Source of the DNA: Planotetraspora thailandica
GTDB taxonomy: Bacteria > Actinomycetota > Actinomycetes > Streptosporangiales > Streptosporangiaceae
Reading direction: 5' to 3'
NCBI RefSeq assembly: GCF_016863335.1
Contig: NZ_BOOR01000083.1
Span: 1 to 43,853, forward strand
DNA length: 43,853 bases
In this document: positions 1-8,368 of the stretch, piece by piece
How the letters are laid out: each line of letters begins with the position of its first letter
Numbering within the stretch: the first letter of the stretch is position 1
Translations under genes and position numbers: made by a program
Notes under the pieces: model-generated
Database searches by the model: none
What the model was told of the DNA's origin: nothing
The model's input: the letters and a program-made list of their open reading frames with translations, nothing else

Positions 1-88
1 AAAGGGCGGCGGGAAATAACCGTCACCAACCCGGGCAATCAGTCGCGGCGGATCGGCTCCTGGGCGGTCTGACGCGCGAGGCGGCCTG

Positions 89-122
89 ACTGAGGGCGAG
101 CACGTACGTGCTCGCCCTCAGT
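89..122. terminator. Perfect 34-bp palindrome, probable bidirectional terminator
   Basis: The stretch is fully self-complementary over 34 bases: arms of 17 bases beginning ACTGAGGGCGAGCAC meet with no unpaired bases between them. It lies 47 bases beyond the stop codon of the minus-strand SARP-type regulator, where a transcription terminator would be expected. There is no clear U-tract, which is common for actinomycete terminators. A dimeric protein-binding site is a less likely alternative. Confidence 0.6.
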
Positions 123-169
123 GCTGTCCGGCCGACTGTACGGCTACCGCCTGGTGTCGCGCGCGTCGT

Positions 170-3100
170 TCAGCAAGCGAGGGTGATCTCGGCCAGCTCA
201 CGCCAATCCCGCTGCCGACCGTCACGGATCGCCTCGGTGAACACGGTTTCGCCGAGGCGATTCCGCGTGTCCGCGGAGATCCTGGCGACGTCCGGCTGCG
301 AACGATCCGGCGTACCGCGTACGCCGTCGCTTGCCGCGAGCAGTCGCGCGGCCTGCTCGTACTGTCCCTGGCGCAGCGCGAGATCCGCGATCCCGATCAA
401 CACCTCGGCGATCAACTGTGGATACCCGGGCTTCACAGCCGCGCGGAACGCCTCGGTCCGATACGCGCGGGCCTGGTCGAGGTCCTCGGTGAGGTAGCCG
501 TACAGGTCCATGGCCTTGGCGCGGGCCGTGTCGCCTGGTTCATCGTCGCCCAGCATCGCCAGCAGCGTGGCCAGGTGCTGGTGTGCCTTGTCGGGCTCGC
601 CGCGCCAGCGCGCCAGCTGCGCCTTCGAAAGCTCCAGCTCGGCAAGCGTGCCCGGCCAGGCGATTTCGCCTACGTATCGCTGCGCTTCGGCCATGGCGGA
701 CGTGCTGGATCGCTCATCGCCGAGCAGCCAGTACAACTGAGCCTGCCGCGACCGCAGGACGACCACGTCCTCGGTCGCGCCTACCTCGGTCAGCGCCACA
801 ACCGCCTCTTCGAAGTGCTCACACGCGCGTGCGAACTCGCCGCGCATGGCGAGCCGATCGGCCACGAAGGTCAGCGCCAACGAGATACCCCACCGGTCAC
901 CCAGCGTGCGGAACTTGGCAAGGGCGATCTCGGCGTCGATGTCCACGTCGGTCTCGTCGCCGCCGTGCACGAGCCGCAATCGGCCACGAGTGAGCCTGGC
1001 CTGTGCGCGCACCCATGGATCGTCGTCGACGATGAGCGGGTCGAACGCGGACAGGAAGTCCGTCGGCTCCCGCAGCATCCGCTCCAGCGGCGCGACGAAC
1101 CCCAGCAGCGGGTTGCCATACCCGTGCCGGGTGAATCGGTGCGCCTCGTGGATCCACTCCTGCGCCTGATACTGATCGCGGCCGGGCCCGGAGGTCACGA
1201 ATATCGTCACGATGGTGTACGCCATCGCCCGCACCTCATCGGGCACCTCACCGTGCAGCGAGGCCGCCGCGATGCTCAACTCGGTGCCCTCGGCCCTGTG
1301 CCCACTGAGGTACCAGTACCACCCCGCGGCCGCGACCAGCCGCATCGCCTCCTGGGCCCACCCATCGGCGATCGCCCCGCGCAGGGCCGCACTGATGTTG
1401 TCGTGCTCGGCCTCGAGCGTGGACAGCCACTCCAGCTGCTCCGCCCGGCGCAGGTGCGGATCGGCCGTCTCGGCCAGCTCGATGAAGCAGGCAAGGTGCG
1501 CCCGGCGCGCCGGCTCGGTTTCCCCGGCTTCGGCGAGCCGCTGCGCCGCGTACTCCCTGATGGTGTCGAGCATGCGGTAGCGCGGCGTGCCCTCGCCGTC
1601 GGCGAGTAGCAGTGACTTCTCGATCAGCGCGGTCAGCACGTCGAGCACCTGCTCGCCGGCGAAGGCCTCGTCCGCGCACACCCGTTCGGCCGCTTCCAGG
1701 CTCGCCCCGCCGGAGAACACCGAGAGCCGCCGCAGCACGGTGCGTTCGGCCTCGGTCAACAGGTCCCAGCTCCAGTCCACGACCGCGCGCAGCGTCTTGT
1801 GCCGGGGAAGCGCCGTACGGCTGCCGCTGGTCAACAGACGGAATCGGTCATCGAGCCGACGTGCGAGCTGATCGACAGACATGGTGCGCAGCCGTGCCGC
1901 GGCCAGTTCGATGGCCAGCGGCATCCCGTCGAGCGCACGGCAGATCCGCGCCATGGCCGACAAGGTGTGCGCGTCGGACCCGATGTCCTTGCGCACCAGA
2001 TCCGCACGGTCCCGCAGCAGCCGCACCGCGGGCGAGGACCCGACCTCGGCGGGGTCCGCTCCCGTCGCGGGCAGCGCGAGTGGCTCGAGCTGCCACAGCA
2101 CCTCCCCGGTGATACCGAGCGGTTCCCTGCTCGTGGCCACAATCCGCAGCCTGCGGCACTCTCCCAAGAGCCGATCCGCGAAAGCCGCGGCCGCTTCGAT
2201 CACGTGCTCGCAGTTGTCCAGAATCAGCAAGATCCCGCGCTCCCGGACCGCGGCGATGAGCTGATCCATCGGTTCCCCGCCCCGCGCACCGCCGAGCAAT
2301 GCCTGGTCACGCAGGCCGATCGCGGTAAGGGCGGCCTGCGCCAGATCGCCGCCTGCCCGCACCGAGGCCAATTCGACCAGCCACGCGCCATCCGGCAGCT
2401 CGGCGAGCATCGTCCGCGCGGTCTCCGTGGCCAGCCTCGTCTTGCCGGAGCCACCCGCTCCTGTCAAGGTGACCAGGCGGTGCTTGACGGCCAGACCGGC
2501 GACCGCGGAGATGTCATCGTCCTTGCCGACGAAACTCGTCAGCTCGGCGCGCAGGTTCGTCCTGCGGCTGTCCGCCCGCTCGCCCAGCTCGCCCCGCAGC
2601 AACGCGGTGTGCAACGCGGAAAGCTCGGCCGACGGATCGGCGCCCAACTCCTCAGCGAGCCGTTCGCGTGTCCGCTGGTACAGGGTCAACGCCTCAGTCC
2701 CACGCCCCGCCTCGGCGAGCGCTCGCATCAAGGCCGCCACGAACCCCTCCCGCAGCGGATACGTGGCGACCAGCTCGGTCAGCTCGGAGACCATCTCCGA
2801 GCCACGGCCGAGGCGAATGTCCGCATCCACCCGATCCCCGAGCGCGGCGACGTATAGTTCGTCCAGACGCGCGGCCGCGGCGTCGAACGCATCGCTGTCC
2901 TGCAGTGCGATGTCCGCCATGGCCGTACCGCGCCACAACGCCAAGGCCGAGCGCAGCAGGTCCGCCCGCGCCGCAGGCTCGGCGGCACGGGCCTGACCGA
3001 CCAGGTGCTCGAACCGGCTCACGTCCACGGCATCAGGAGCCACGGCCAGCCGGTACCCGCCGGAATCCGCCTCGATCACACCGTCCGGCAACACCCTGCG

Positions 3101-3310
3101 CAGCCTGGACACCAACGCCTGCAAGGCGTTCACTTCGTCCGCGGGCGGCTGTTCCCCCCAAATCCAGTCCACCAGCCTCGCACGCGTGACGATCCGGCCA
3201 GGTTCGAGGGCGAGTACGGCCAGCAGTGCGCGCAGCCGAATCCCCGGAACCTCCACCACGGCCCCATCACGGTTCCGGACCTCGAACGGTCCGAGCAATC
3301 CGACTCGCAC
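170..3310 (-). CDS. SARP/AfsR-like transcriptional regulator with BTAD and NB-ARC ATPase domains
   Basis: A 1046-residue regulator of the BTAD (SARP) class. Residues 1-90 form an OmpR-like winged helix starting MRVGLLGPFEV, and 95-240 form the bacterial transcriptional activation domain (FEHLVGQARAAEP...LYQRTRERLAEELG). An ATPase module follows, with a P-loop at 284-291 (GAGGSGKT) and a Walker B-like segment (ILLILDNCEH). The C-terminal third is helical and TPR-like. Such proteins usually activate secondary-metabolite or stress genes after ATP-driven assembly. The start is GTG at 3310, where the family N-terminus begins; no clear ribosome binding site precedes it. No biosynthetic cluster is adjacent, so the target is unknown. 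It is transcribed away from the pentapeptide gene's promoter but in the same direction, 93 bases downstream of that gene. Confidence 0.93.
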   Translation of the reverse strand: MRVGLLGPFEVRNRDGAVVEVPGIRLRALLAVLALEPGRIVTRARLVDWIWGEQPPADEVNALQALVSRLRRVLPDGVIEADSGGYRLAVAPDAVDVSRFEHLVGQARAAEPAARADLLRSALALWRGTAMADIALQDSDAFDAAAARLDELYVAALGDRVDADIRLGRGSEMVSELTELVATYPLREGFVAALMRALAEAGRGTEALTLYQRTRERLAEELGADPSAELSALHTALLRGELGERADSRRTNLRAELTSFVGKDDDISAVAGLAVKHRLVTLTGAGGSGKTRLATETARTMLAELPDGAWLVELASVRAGGDLAQAALTAIGLRDQALLGGARGGEPMDQLIAAVRERGILLILDNCEHVIEAAAAFADRLLGECRRLRIVATSREPLGITGEVLWQLEPLALPATGADPAEVGSSPAVRLLRDRADLVRKDIGSDAHTLSAMARICRALDGMPLAIELAAARLRTMSVDQLARRLDDRFRLLTSGSRTALPRHKTLRAVVDWSWDLLTEAERTVLRRLSVFSGGASLEAAERVCADEAFAGEQVLDVLTALIEKSLLLADGEGTPRYRMLDTIREYAAQRLAEAGETEPARRAHLACFIELAETADPHLRRAEQLEWLSTLEAEHDNISAALRGAIADGWAQEAMRLVAAAGWYWYLSGHRAEGTELSIAAASLHGEVPDEVRAMAYTIVTIFVTSGPGRDQYQAQEWIHEAHRFTRHGYGNPLLGFVAPLERMLREPTDFLSAFDPLIVDDDPWVRAQARLTRGRLRLVHGGDETDVDIDAEIALAKFRTLGDRWGISLALTFVADRLAMRGEFARACEHFEEAVVALTEVGATEDVVVLRSRQAQLYWLLGDERSSTSAMAEAQRYVGEIAWPGTLAELELSKAQLARWRGEPDKAHQHLATLLAMLGDDEPGDTARAKAMDLYGYLTEDLDQARAYRTEAFRAAVKPGYPQLIAEVLIGIADLALRQGQYEQAARLLAASDGVRGTPDRSQPDVARISADTRNRLGETVFTEAIRDGRQRDWRELAEITLAC

Positions 3311-3403
3311 ATCAGTAATCTTGCCGGATCGTGGCGATGACCGACTACGCCGCCGCCCCTGCCGTGGGTCCGGGCGGCCGTCCCGGATATCGGGATGGCC
3401 GGC

Positions 3404-4966
3404 TCATTTGTGCAGTGCTCTTGGATCCGGGGAGACGACCGGCTTCGAGCGCACAACAGCGATGCGGGGGTCGTGACCGCCCCAATGCCTCGTCGGGCGC
3501 ATGCCGGCCGCCCAGGACAGCGTGCCCGCCGCCAGCGCCGCCACCAGCGTGAGCCAGCCGAGCGCCCGTCCGACGCGCAGGCCGTATCCGCAGGCCAGCC
3601 AGTACAGCGACAACAGCACCTTGGCCCGCGCACGCGGGCTGCTCAGCCGCCGCATCTCCATCGCGCCGAACGCGAAGTCGGCTGAGGTCTTCGCGTCGCC
3701 CACGCCTGGCCGCAGCCGCTCGTACAGGGCTCCGAGCCAGCCGGCGTCGGGCGACCGCGCGCTCCGCCGGCCGCCATGGCGCTCATCCGCCTCGCCCGTC
3801 GCGGAGGGGGGCGCCGCAGCGGCCCCCGTAGAACGTTCTGGATCGCTTGGAGGCCAGCCCCGCCAAAGGTGCTCGTCGGCGAGGACGACGCGGCGTGTCC
3901 ACCACCGGACGGGCGGCCAGCCGAGCCGCCAGCTCACACCGGCCGGGGTCGTGGCGAACAGGCAGTCCGACAGGCGCAGCCCCTCGGGCCGGCGGAGCCC
4001 GCCGAGGCCGCATGTACGAAGATCAGCGCCGTTGAGCGTGAGCGCGTCGGCGTCGAGGTCGTCGAGTGACGTCACGCGCACCCGTCCCGACCTCCGGGTG
4101 ACGGCCGACGGCCCTTTGAGCGTCGCGTGCCCGAGGTCGATTTCCGCGGCTGACAGGCGCGCGGTGAACGGCCCGGTGACGACCGCGGAGCGCAGGTTCA
4201 CCCGGCAACCGCCGGTGTCAAGGTGAAGTGACCCGTAGGCGCGGACATCGGAGAGTGAGAGGCGCCGCCCGACCAGCATCGGACCGAGGTAGGCCGGACC
4301 GTGGAACCGCAGGCCGTCGAACACGGCGCTTCTCCCGACGACCGAGGCGCGAAAGGAGACGGCCTGGCGGAAACGGGCGCCACGGAAGCCGACATCCCCG
4401 GCGAACGCCGTACCGTCGAACGCGGAGAACCCATGGAAGTCCGCCCCGCGGAACGAGGTGTCCTCGTTGAACCGGGCCTCGCCGAAAAGGGCGTCGCCAC
4501 CGACGCGAATGCGGTCGAAGCGTCCATGACCGTGTACCTGGGCGCCGTGCAGGGAGAGCTCGCGGTGAAACCGGGCTTCGCCGAAGGACACGTTTCCGGT
4601 GAAACTTGTGCCGAAGAACGAGGCGAGGTGATCGAACCGGGCGTGGTCGAAGGTCGCGTCGCTCGTGAAGACGACCTCGCGGAAGCGTGCCGGGCCGGTG
4701 AAGACGGCGTGGTCGAACCGCGCTCTGCCCAGGCGGCGCTCGACGCGCTCCAGCATGTGCGTGAGGAGGTCCTCCTCCAGGGTGGTGCCGCGCAGATCGA
4801 TGCCTTGGCCGGGGACCAACCCCCGCAGGACGCGTTCCACCTCCACCGCGGGCAGGTGTGCGAGGCACCGGCCGTACGGCTCCCAGGCGGCACCCAGGCA
4901 TTCGGGCGAGACGCCGCACGTTCTCCAGGCGACGTCGAGCAGAGCGAGCTTCAGCCGGGATGTCAT
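3404..4966 (-). CDS. Pentapeptide-repeat protein with C-terminal membrane segments
   Basis: A 520-residue protein whose central part (about 75-330) is built of degenerate pentapeptide repeats of the A(D/R)F type (FDHARFDHLASF, FGEARFNEDTSF, FRGADFHGFSAF), which fold as a right-handed quadrilateral beta-helix. Near the C-terminus a hydrophobic stretch (VLLSLYWLACGYGLRVG and GWLTLVAALAAGTLSW) suggests two membrane helices. Proteins of this kind in actinomycetes are membrane-anchored scaffolds of unknown role; the gyrase-mimic activity of MfpA-type repeats should not be assumed here. The ATG at 4966 (MTSRLKLALLD) is preferred over a TTG six codons upstream. Neither has a strong ribosome binding site. 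The region upstream is locally AT-rich and probably holds the promoter. Confidence 0.8.
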   Translation of the reverse strand: MTSRLKLALLDVAWRTCGVSPECLGAAWEPYGRCLAHLPAVEVERVLRGLVPGQGIDLRGTTLEEDLLTHMLERVERRLGRARFDHAVFTGPARFREVVFTSDATFDHARFDHLASFFGTSFTGNVSFGEARFHRELSLHGAQVHGHGRFDRIRVGGDALFGEARFNEDTSFRGADFHGFSAFDGTAFAGDVGFRGARFRQAVSFRASVVGRSAVFDGLRFHGPAYLGPMLVGRRLSLSDVRAYGSLHLDTGGCRVNLRSAVVTGPFTARLSAAEIDLGHATLKGPSAVTRRSGRVRVTSLDDLDADALTLNGADLRTCGLGGLRRPEGLRLSDCLFATTPAGVSWRLGWPPVRWWTRRVVLADEHLWRGWPPSDPERSTGAAAAPPSATGEADERHGGRRSARSPDAGWLGALYERLRPGVGDAKTSADFAFGAMEMRRLSSPRARAKVLLSLYWLACGYGLRVGRALGWLTLVAALAAGTLSWAAGMRPTRHWGGHDPRIAVVRSKPVVSPDPRALHK

Positions 4967-5387
4967 GGCAACGTGGTTACCCAAGGTCGCGTATCAAGGT
5001 GCTAAATGATGATCGAAATGTAACACACGGTGTTCGGCTAATCACTATCTGGTGAGTTATGGAACTGTTCGCCCGGAGAGGCAGAAATAACCCCGTGACA
5101 GATGCTTGGTCGGGCCTACGGGCGCCTCCGCCCGATATGACGAGGCGGCCTCGCGTTATGTGAACGATCAGCCAGGCTTCACGTCTGCGCAGGCTGCGTC
5201 GTCAAGGGGGGTATGACAGAACCTCTACGGAGACAGAAGATGGTCGTCTTGGGCGGCAGGTACGGCGCGGTGGTCAACGAGCTGAACGACCGCCGGTACG
5301 CCCGGGCGATCCTGGGCAGGGGCCGCCGCGCCGGCAGGTACGGGTGGAGCCGGCCCCAGACCGCCGCGTGCCGGGAGGAGGGCCGCC
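4967..5387. other. Intergenic region between divergent genes, with a possible 61-codon leader ORF
   Basis: About 420 bases separate the pentapeptide gene from the sigma-factor gene. The left part (4985-5080) is AT-rich for this genome and probably contains the pentapeptide promoter. A GGGCGCCTCCGCCC hairpin lies near 5119-5132. From 5213 a plus-strand ORF of 61 codons starts with ATG after the strong Shine-Dalgarno AAGGGGGG and ends at 5398, overlapping the sigma-factor start by 11 bases. It resembles no family I know and could be a leader peptide coupling translation into the sigma-factor gene, or chance. Confidence 0.3.
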
Positions 5388-6290
5388 ATGCCGCGTGAGA
5401 ACGACTCGTTGCGCTCGATCTTCGCCGAGCGGGCCACGCTGATGAACGTCGCGTTCCGCATGCTCGGCTCCATCCACGACGCCGAGGACACCGTGCAGGA
5501 GGCCTACACCCGCTGGTACGCCCTGACCGAGGATGATCGGCGCGCGATCGCGTCGCCGACCGCGTGGCTGGTGCGGGTGACCAGCCGGATCTGCCTGGAC
5601 CACCTGGGCTCGGCACCGGTCCGGCGGGAGCGCTACACCGGGGAGTGGCTGCCTGAGCCGCTGCCCGACAACGGCGTGTGGACCAGCAGCGCCACGACCC
5701 CGGACGCCGATCCGGCCGACCGGGTGACCCTGGATGAGTCGATCAGCATGAGCATGCTGGTGCTGCTGGAATCGGTGACCCCGGCCGAGCGCGTCGCGTT
5801 CATCCTGCACGACGTTTTCAAGATGCCGTTCGCGGAGATCGCCACCGTCGTCGGGCGCACCCCGGTCACCTGCCGGCAGCTCGCCGCCCTGGCGCGCCGG
5901 CACATCCAGTCCAACCGCCACCAGGCCATCGCCCCCGACCAGCACCGGAACGTGGTCGCCGCGTTCAAGGACGCCTGCGAGACGGGCGACTTCGACACGC
6001 TGATCGAGCTGCTGGACCCGCGGGTCACCGTGATCTCAGACGGTGGAGGCAAGGTCCGCGCGGCGCGGCGGCCGATCCAGGGCGCCGAGAAGGCGGCCCG
6101 GTACTTCCTCGGCCTGCTCCGCAAGGACTGCGGCCAGGAGGTGACCGAGGCCGAGATCAACGGCCGTCCCGGGCTGGTCGCCCGGCTCGACGGCCGGGTG
6201 GTCGCGGTGATCGCCACCGAGGTGCACGGCGGCCGGCTGACCGACATCTGGATGGTGCTCAACCCCGACAAGTTGCGCGCCTGGCGGTGA
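5388..6290 (+). CDS. ECF41-family RNA polymerase sigma factor (SigJ-like)
   Basis: A 300-residue extracytoplasmic-function sigma factor. Sigma region 2 lies at about 8-75 (AFRMLGSIHDAEDTVQEAYTRW) and region 4 at about 115-170 (LLLESVTPAERVAFILHDVFKMPFAEIATVVGRT). Between and after them are the hallmarks of group ECF41: the linker motif WLPEPL, a C-terminal SnoaL-like domain with DGGGKV, and a near-terminal NPDKL. In this group the SnoaL-like extension works as a built-in modulator instead of a separate anti-sigma factor. ATG at 5388 follows GGGAGGAGG at good spacing. ECF41 factors typically control oxidoreductase, epimerase or carboxymuconolactone-decarboxylase genes nearby. Here an epimerase-like gene lies about 1.2 kb downstream, so regulation of it is plausible but not shown. 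Confidence 0.95.
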   Translation: MPRENDSLRSIFAERATLMNVAFRMLGSIHDAEDTVQEAYTRWYALTEDDRRAIASPTAWLVRVTSRICLDHLGSAPVRRERYTGEWLPEPLPDNGVWTSSATTPDADPADRVTLDESISMSMLVLLESVTPAERVAFILHDVFKMPFAEIATVVGRTPVTCRQLAALARRHIQSNRHQAIAPDQHRNVVAAFKDACETGDFDTLIELLDPRVTVISDGGGKVRAARRPIQGAEKAARYFLGLLRKDCGQEVTEAEINGRPGLVARLDGRVVAVIATEVHGGRLTDIWMVLNPDKLRAWR

Positions 6291-6309
6291 GACCGGCGAC
6301 GGAGGTACT

Positions 6310-6340
6310 CCCAGTTCGCGGCGGACGGCGGTGAACTGGG
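6310..6340 (+). terminator. Hairpin downstream of ECF41 gene
   Basis: Perfect 8-base arms CCCAGTTC and GAACTGGG are separated by a 15-base GC-rich loop, starting 20 bases after the sigma-factor stop. The position fits a terminator separating this gene from the membrane-protein gene. There is no U-tract immediately after. Confidence 0.5.
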
Positions 6341-6571
6341 CTCGCCCGCTTGGCGCTGTTTCTCCACCTTCGTCTTAAGTTCCCGATACCCAACAGGTGG
6401 CTCGCACGGTGTGTCGGCTCCAGAAAATTGCCATCGCGGCCCCAGCCCCTCGACTCCGGCAATACGTACGCGGGGGAGGGATGAGATGCGGGTGGTCCAT
6501 CACCGGCGAGGCCGTGGGGGAGGGGCGACGGTGGCGAAGCACATCGTGGCGACGTTGAGGACGTGATCATC

Positions 6572-7012
6572 ATGACAGCACGCGCCTGGCTCCGGACCGG
6601 CCTGATCATCCTGGCCGTCTACCACTTCGTCCTCGGCGTGTGGTCGCTGTTTCTGCCACGCTCGTTCTACGACAACTTCCCGGCACCCGGCCATGCCTGG
6701 GTCGCCCTGCTGCCGCCGTACAACGAGCACCTGCTGCGCGACTTCGGCGCCCTGAACCTGGCCCTCACGGTCCTCCTCGGCACGGCCGCAGCCGTCGCCG
6801 AGCGTCACCTGATCTTCACGGCACTGGCCGCCGCCATCGTCGTCGAAGTCCCGCACATGATTTACCACACCCTCCACCTGGAGGACTTCCCGCCGGCCGA
6901 CGCGGTCATCCAGACGATCGCACTCACCGTGATCATGGTGATACCTGTCGCTCTGCTGATCCCCGCCCGGCGCCTCCCGCGGCCACTTGATGACGCCCGC
7001 CGGCTCGGCTGA
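6572..7012 (+). CDS. Small four-helix membrane protein, unknown function
   Basis: A 146-residue protein with about four hydrophobic helices: GLIILAVYHFVLGVWSLF, an N-terminal-half segment around LNLALTVLLGTAAAVA, LIFTALAAAIVVEV and TIALTVIMVIPVALLI. A conserved-looking FYDNFPAPGHAW loop follows the first helix, and histidines cluster at PHMIYHTLHLEDF. I do not recognise the family; it looks like the small actinobacterial integral membrane proteins often placed beside ECF or oxidoreductase genes. ATG at 6572 is preferred to the GTG three codons upstream. It lies between the ECF41 sigma gene and the cupin gene, on the same strand. Confidence 0.75.
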   Translation: MTARAWLRTGLIILAVYHFVLGVWSLFLPRSFYDNFPAPGHAWVALLPPYNEHLLRDFGALNLALTVLLGTAAAVAERHLIFTALAAAIVVEVPHMIYHTLHLEDFPPADAVIQTIALTVIMVIPVALLIPARRLPRPLDDARRLG

Positions 7013-7041
7013 GACAAAGTGGTACATCTGATGGGCCCGGA

Positions 7042-7085
7042 AGTGGACTAGTTCACTGGTCCGCTTCCCGGCTAGCGTCGACATT
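7042..7085 (+). promoter_or_regulatory. Probable promoter and operator of the cupin/epimerase pair
   Basis: A near-perfect 16-base palindrome AGTGGACTAGTTCACT (7042-7057, one mismatched pair) sits where the -35 region would lie. TAGCGT at 7073-7078 is a plausible -10 box, placing the transcription start on or next to the ATG at 7086, so the transcript would be leaderless; no ribosome binding site is seen. The palindrome may bind a local regulator. The ECF41 motif (TGTCACA-like -35) is not clearly present. Confidence 0.45.
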
Positions 7086-7490
7086 ATGGACATGGACTTC
7101 AAAGGCAATTCCGTACTGTCCCTGCTGTACCACGGGACGCCGCCCAAGCTTCCCGATCCCGCCCATGCGATGATCGCGCTCATCGATTTGCCGCCCGGCG
7201 ACCCCGGCTCCCCGCCGCACCGGCACTCGGGCCCGGTGTACGGCTACATGCTCGAAGGGGAGATGATCTTCGAGCTGGAGGGCGAGCCGGAGCGGGTGAT
7301 CCGCGCGGGTGAGGCGTTCTGGGAGCCCGGAGGCGACGTCATCCACTACCAGGCGGCCAACAACCTGTCCCACTCCTGGAGCCGGTTCGTCGTGGTCATG
7401 TTCTGCGTGCCCGGTGTGCCGATGCTCACCTACGTCGACGAGGAGGAGCTCGCGGCCCGCCGTGACCGCCGTGCTCCCCGGCCGAACTGA
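7086..7490 (+). CDS. Cupin-domain protein
   Basis: A 134-residue single-domain cupin. Cupin motif 1 is visible as HRHSGPVYGYMLEGE (two histidines and a glutamate as metal ligands) and motif 2 as EPGGDVIHYQAAN with its histidine. The fold is a small beta-barrel; members bind a metal and act as dioxygenases, isomerases or ligand sensors, and the sequence does not decide between them. Its stop codon shares one base with the ATG of the next gene (TGATG), so the two are translationally coupled. A functional link with the epimerase-like protein is likely. Confidence 0.85.
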   Translation: MDMDFKGNSVLSLLYHGTPPKLPDPAHAMIALIDLPPGDPGSPPHRHSGPVYGYMLEGEMIFELEGEPERVIRAGEAFWEPGGDVIHYQAANNLSHSWSRFVVVMFCVPGVPMLTYVDEEELAARRDRRAPRPN

Positions 7491-8368
7491 TGGCGGCCGG
7501 CATGCGGATCTTCCTCGCGGGAGCAACAGGAGTCATCGGCCGGCGCATGGTGCCGCTGCTGGTCGCCGAGGGGCACCAGGTCACCGCCCTCACCAGGAAG
7601 CCCGACAGGACCGCCGCGCTGCGCGCGCTGGGCGCGGAGCCGGTGGTGGCCGACGCCTACGACCGGACGGGCATCGCAGCCGCGGTCGCGAAGGCCGCGC
7701 CCGACGTCGTGCTGCACCAGCTCACCGACCTGGCCACCGGCGACTTCGCGGCGAACGCGGCACTGCGCAGGCAGGGCACCCGCAACCTGGTCGACGCGGC
7801 GCTCGCCGCCGGAGTACGCCGGATGGTGGCCCAGAGCATCGCGTGGCTCTACGAGGCGGGGGACGAGCCGGCCGACGAGACGACGCCGCTCGATCTCACC
7901 GCAACGGAAGCGCGGGGAAGGTCGGTGGGGAGCGTCGCGGCGCTGGAGGCGGCCGTCCACGAGATGCCCGAGTGGGTCGTGCTGCGCTACGGGCGGTTGT
8001 ACGGCCCCGGGACGTGGTACGCGCCCGACGGCCTGGCCGCGGACATGGCCCGGGCGGGGAAACTGGCCGCCGACGACGAGGTGTTCTCCTTCGTGCACGC
8101 TGACGACGCCGTCGCCGCGGCGGTGCGCTCGCTCACCTGGCCCGCCGGCGGCGCGGTCAACGTGTGCGACGACGAGCCGGCGCCGGGCCGGGAGTGGGTG
8201 CCCGCCTTCTGCGCGGCCGTGGGCGCACCGCCTCCGCCCCCCGCGGACGCCGGCCGGCAGGGGTGGGCGCGCGGTGCGGACAACCACTACGCGCGCAAGC
8301 ACCTCGGCTGGGTGCCGAGGTATCCGTCGTGGCGGGACGGCTTCGCGGCGTTCGCCACCTCTACCTGA
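7490..8368 (+). CDS. NAD(P)-binding epimerase/dehydratase-like protein
   Basis: A 292-residue extended or atypical SDR. The N-terminal nucleotide-binding motif GATGVIGRRM is intact, followed by a typical acidic and Rossmann pattern and the YGRLYGPG segment seen in sugar epimerases. The usual catalytic YxxxK is not evident: the expected region reads GRSVGSVAALEAAVHE. It may therefore bind NAD(P) without classical epimerase activity. Its start overlaps the cupin stop by one base. Its end overlaps the convergent MocR gene by 8 bases. As the 'E' of the oxidoreductase/epimerase group commonly controlled by ECF41 sigma factors, it is a candidate target of the sigma factor at 5388. Confidence 0.85.
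   Translation: MAAGMRIFLAGATGVIGRRMVPLLVAEGHQVTALTRKPDRTAALRALGAEPVVADAYDRTGIAAAVAKAAPDVVLHQLTDLATGDFAANAALRRQGTRNLVDAALAAGVRRMVAQSIAWLYEAGDEPADETTPLDLTATEARGRSVGSVAALEAAVHEMPEWVVLRYGRLYGPGTWYAPDGLAADMARAGKLAADDEVFSFVHADDAVAAAVRSLTWPAGGAVNVCDDEPAPGREWVPAFCAAVGAPPPPPADAGRQGWARGADNHYARKHLGWVPRYPSWRDGFAAFATST

Noticed and set aside
575-1609. Long plus-strand ORF opposite the SARP regulator
   Set aside because: Its codon pattern follows from the GC-rich third positions of the real gene on the other strand; it shows no domain.
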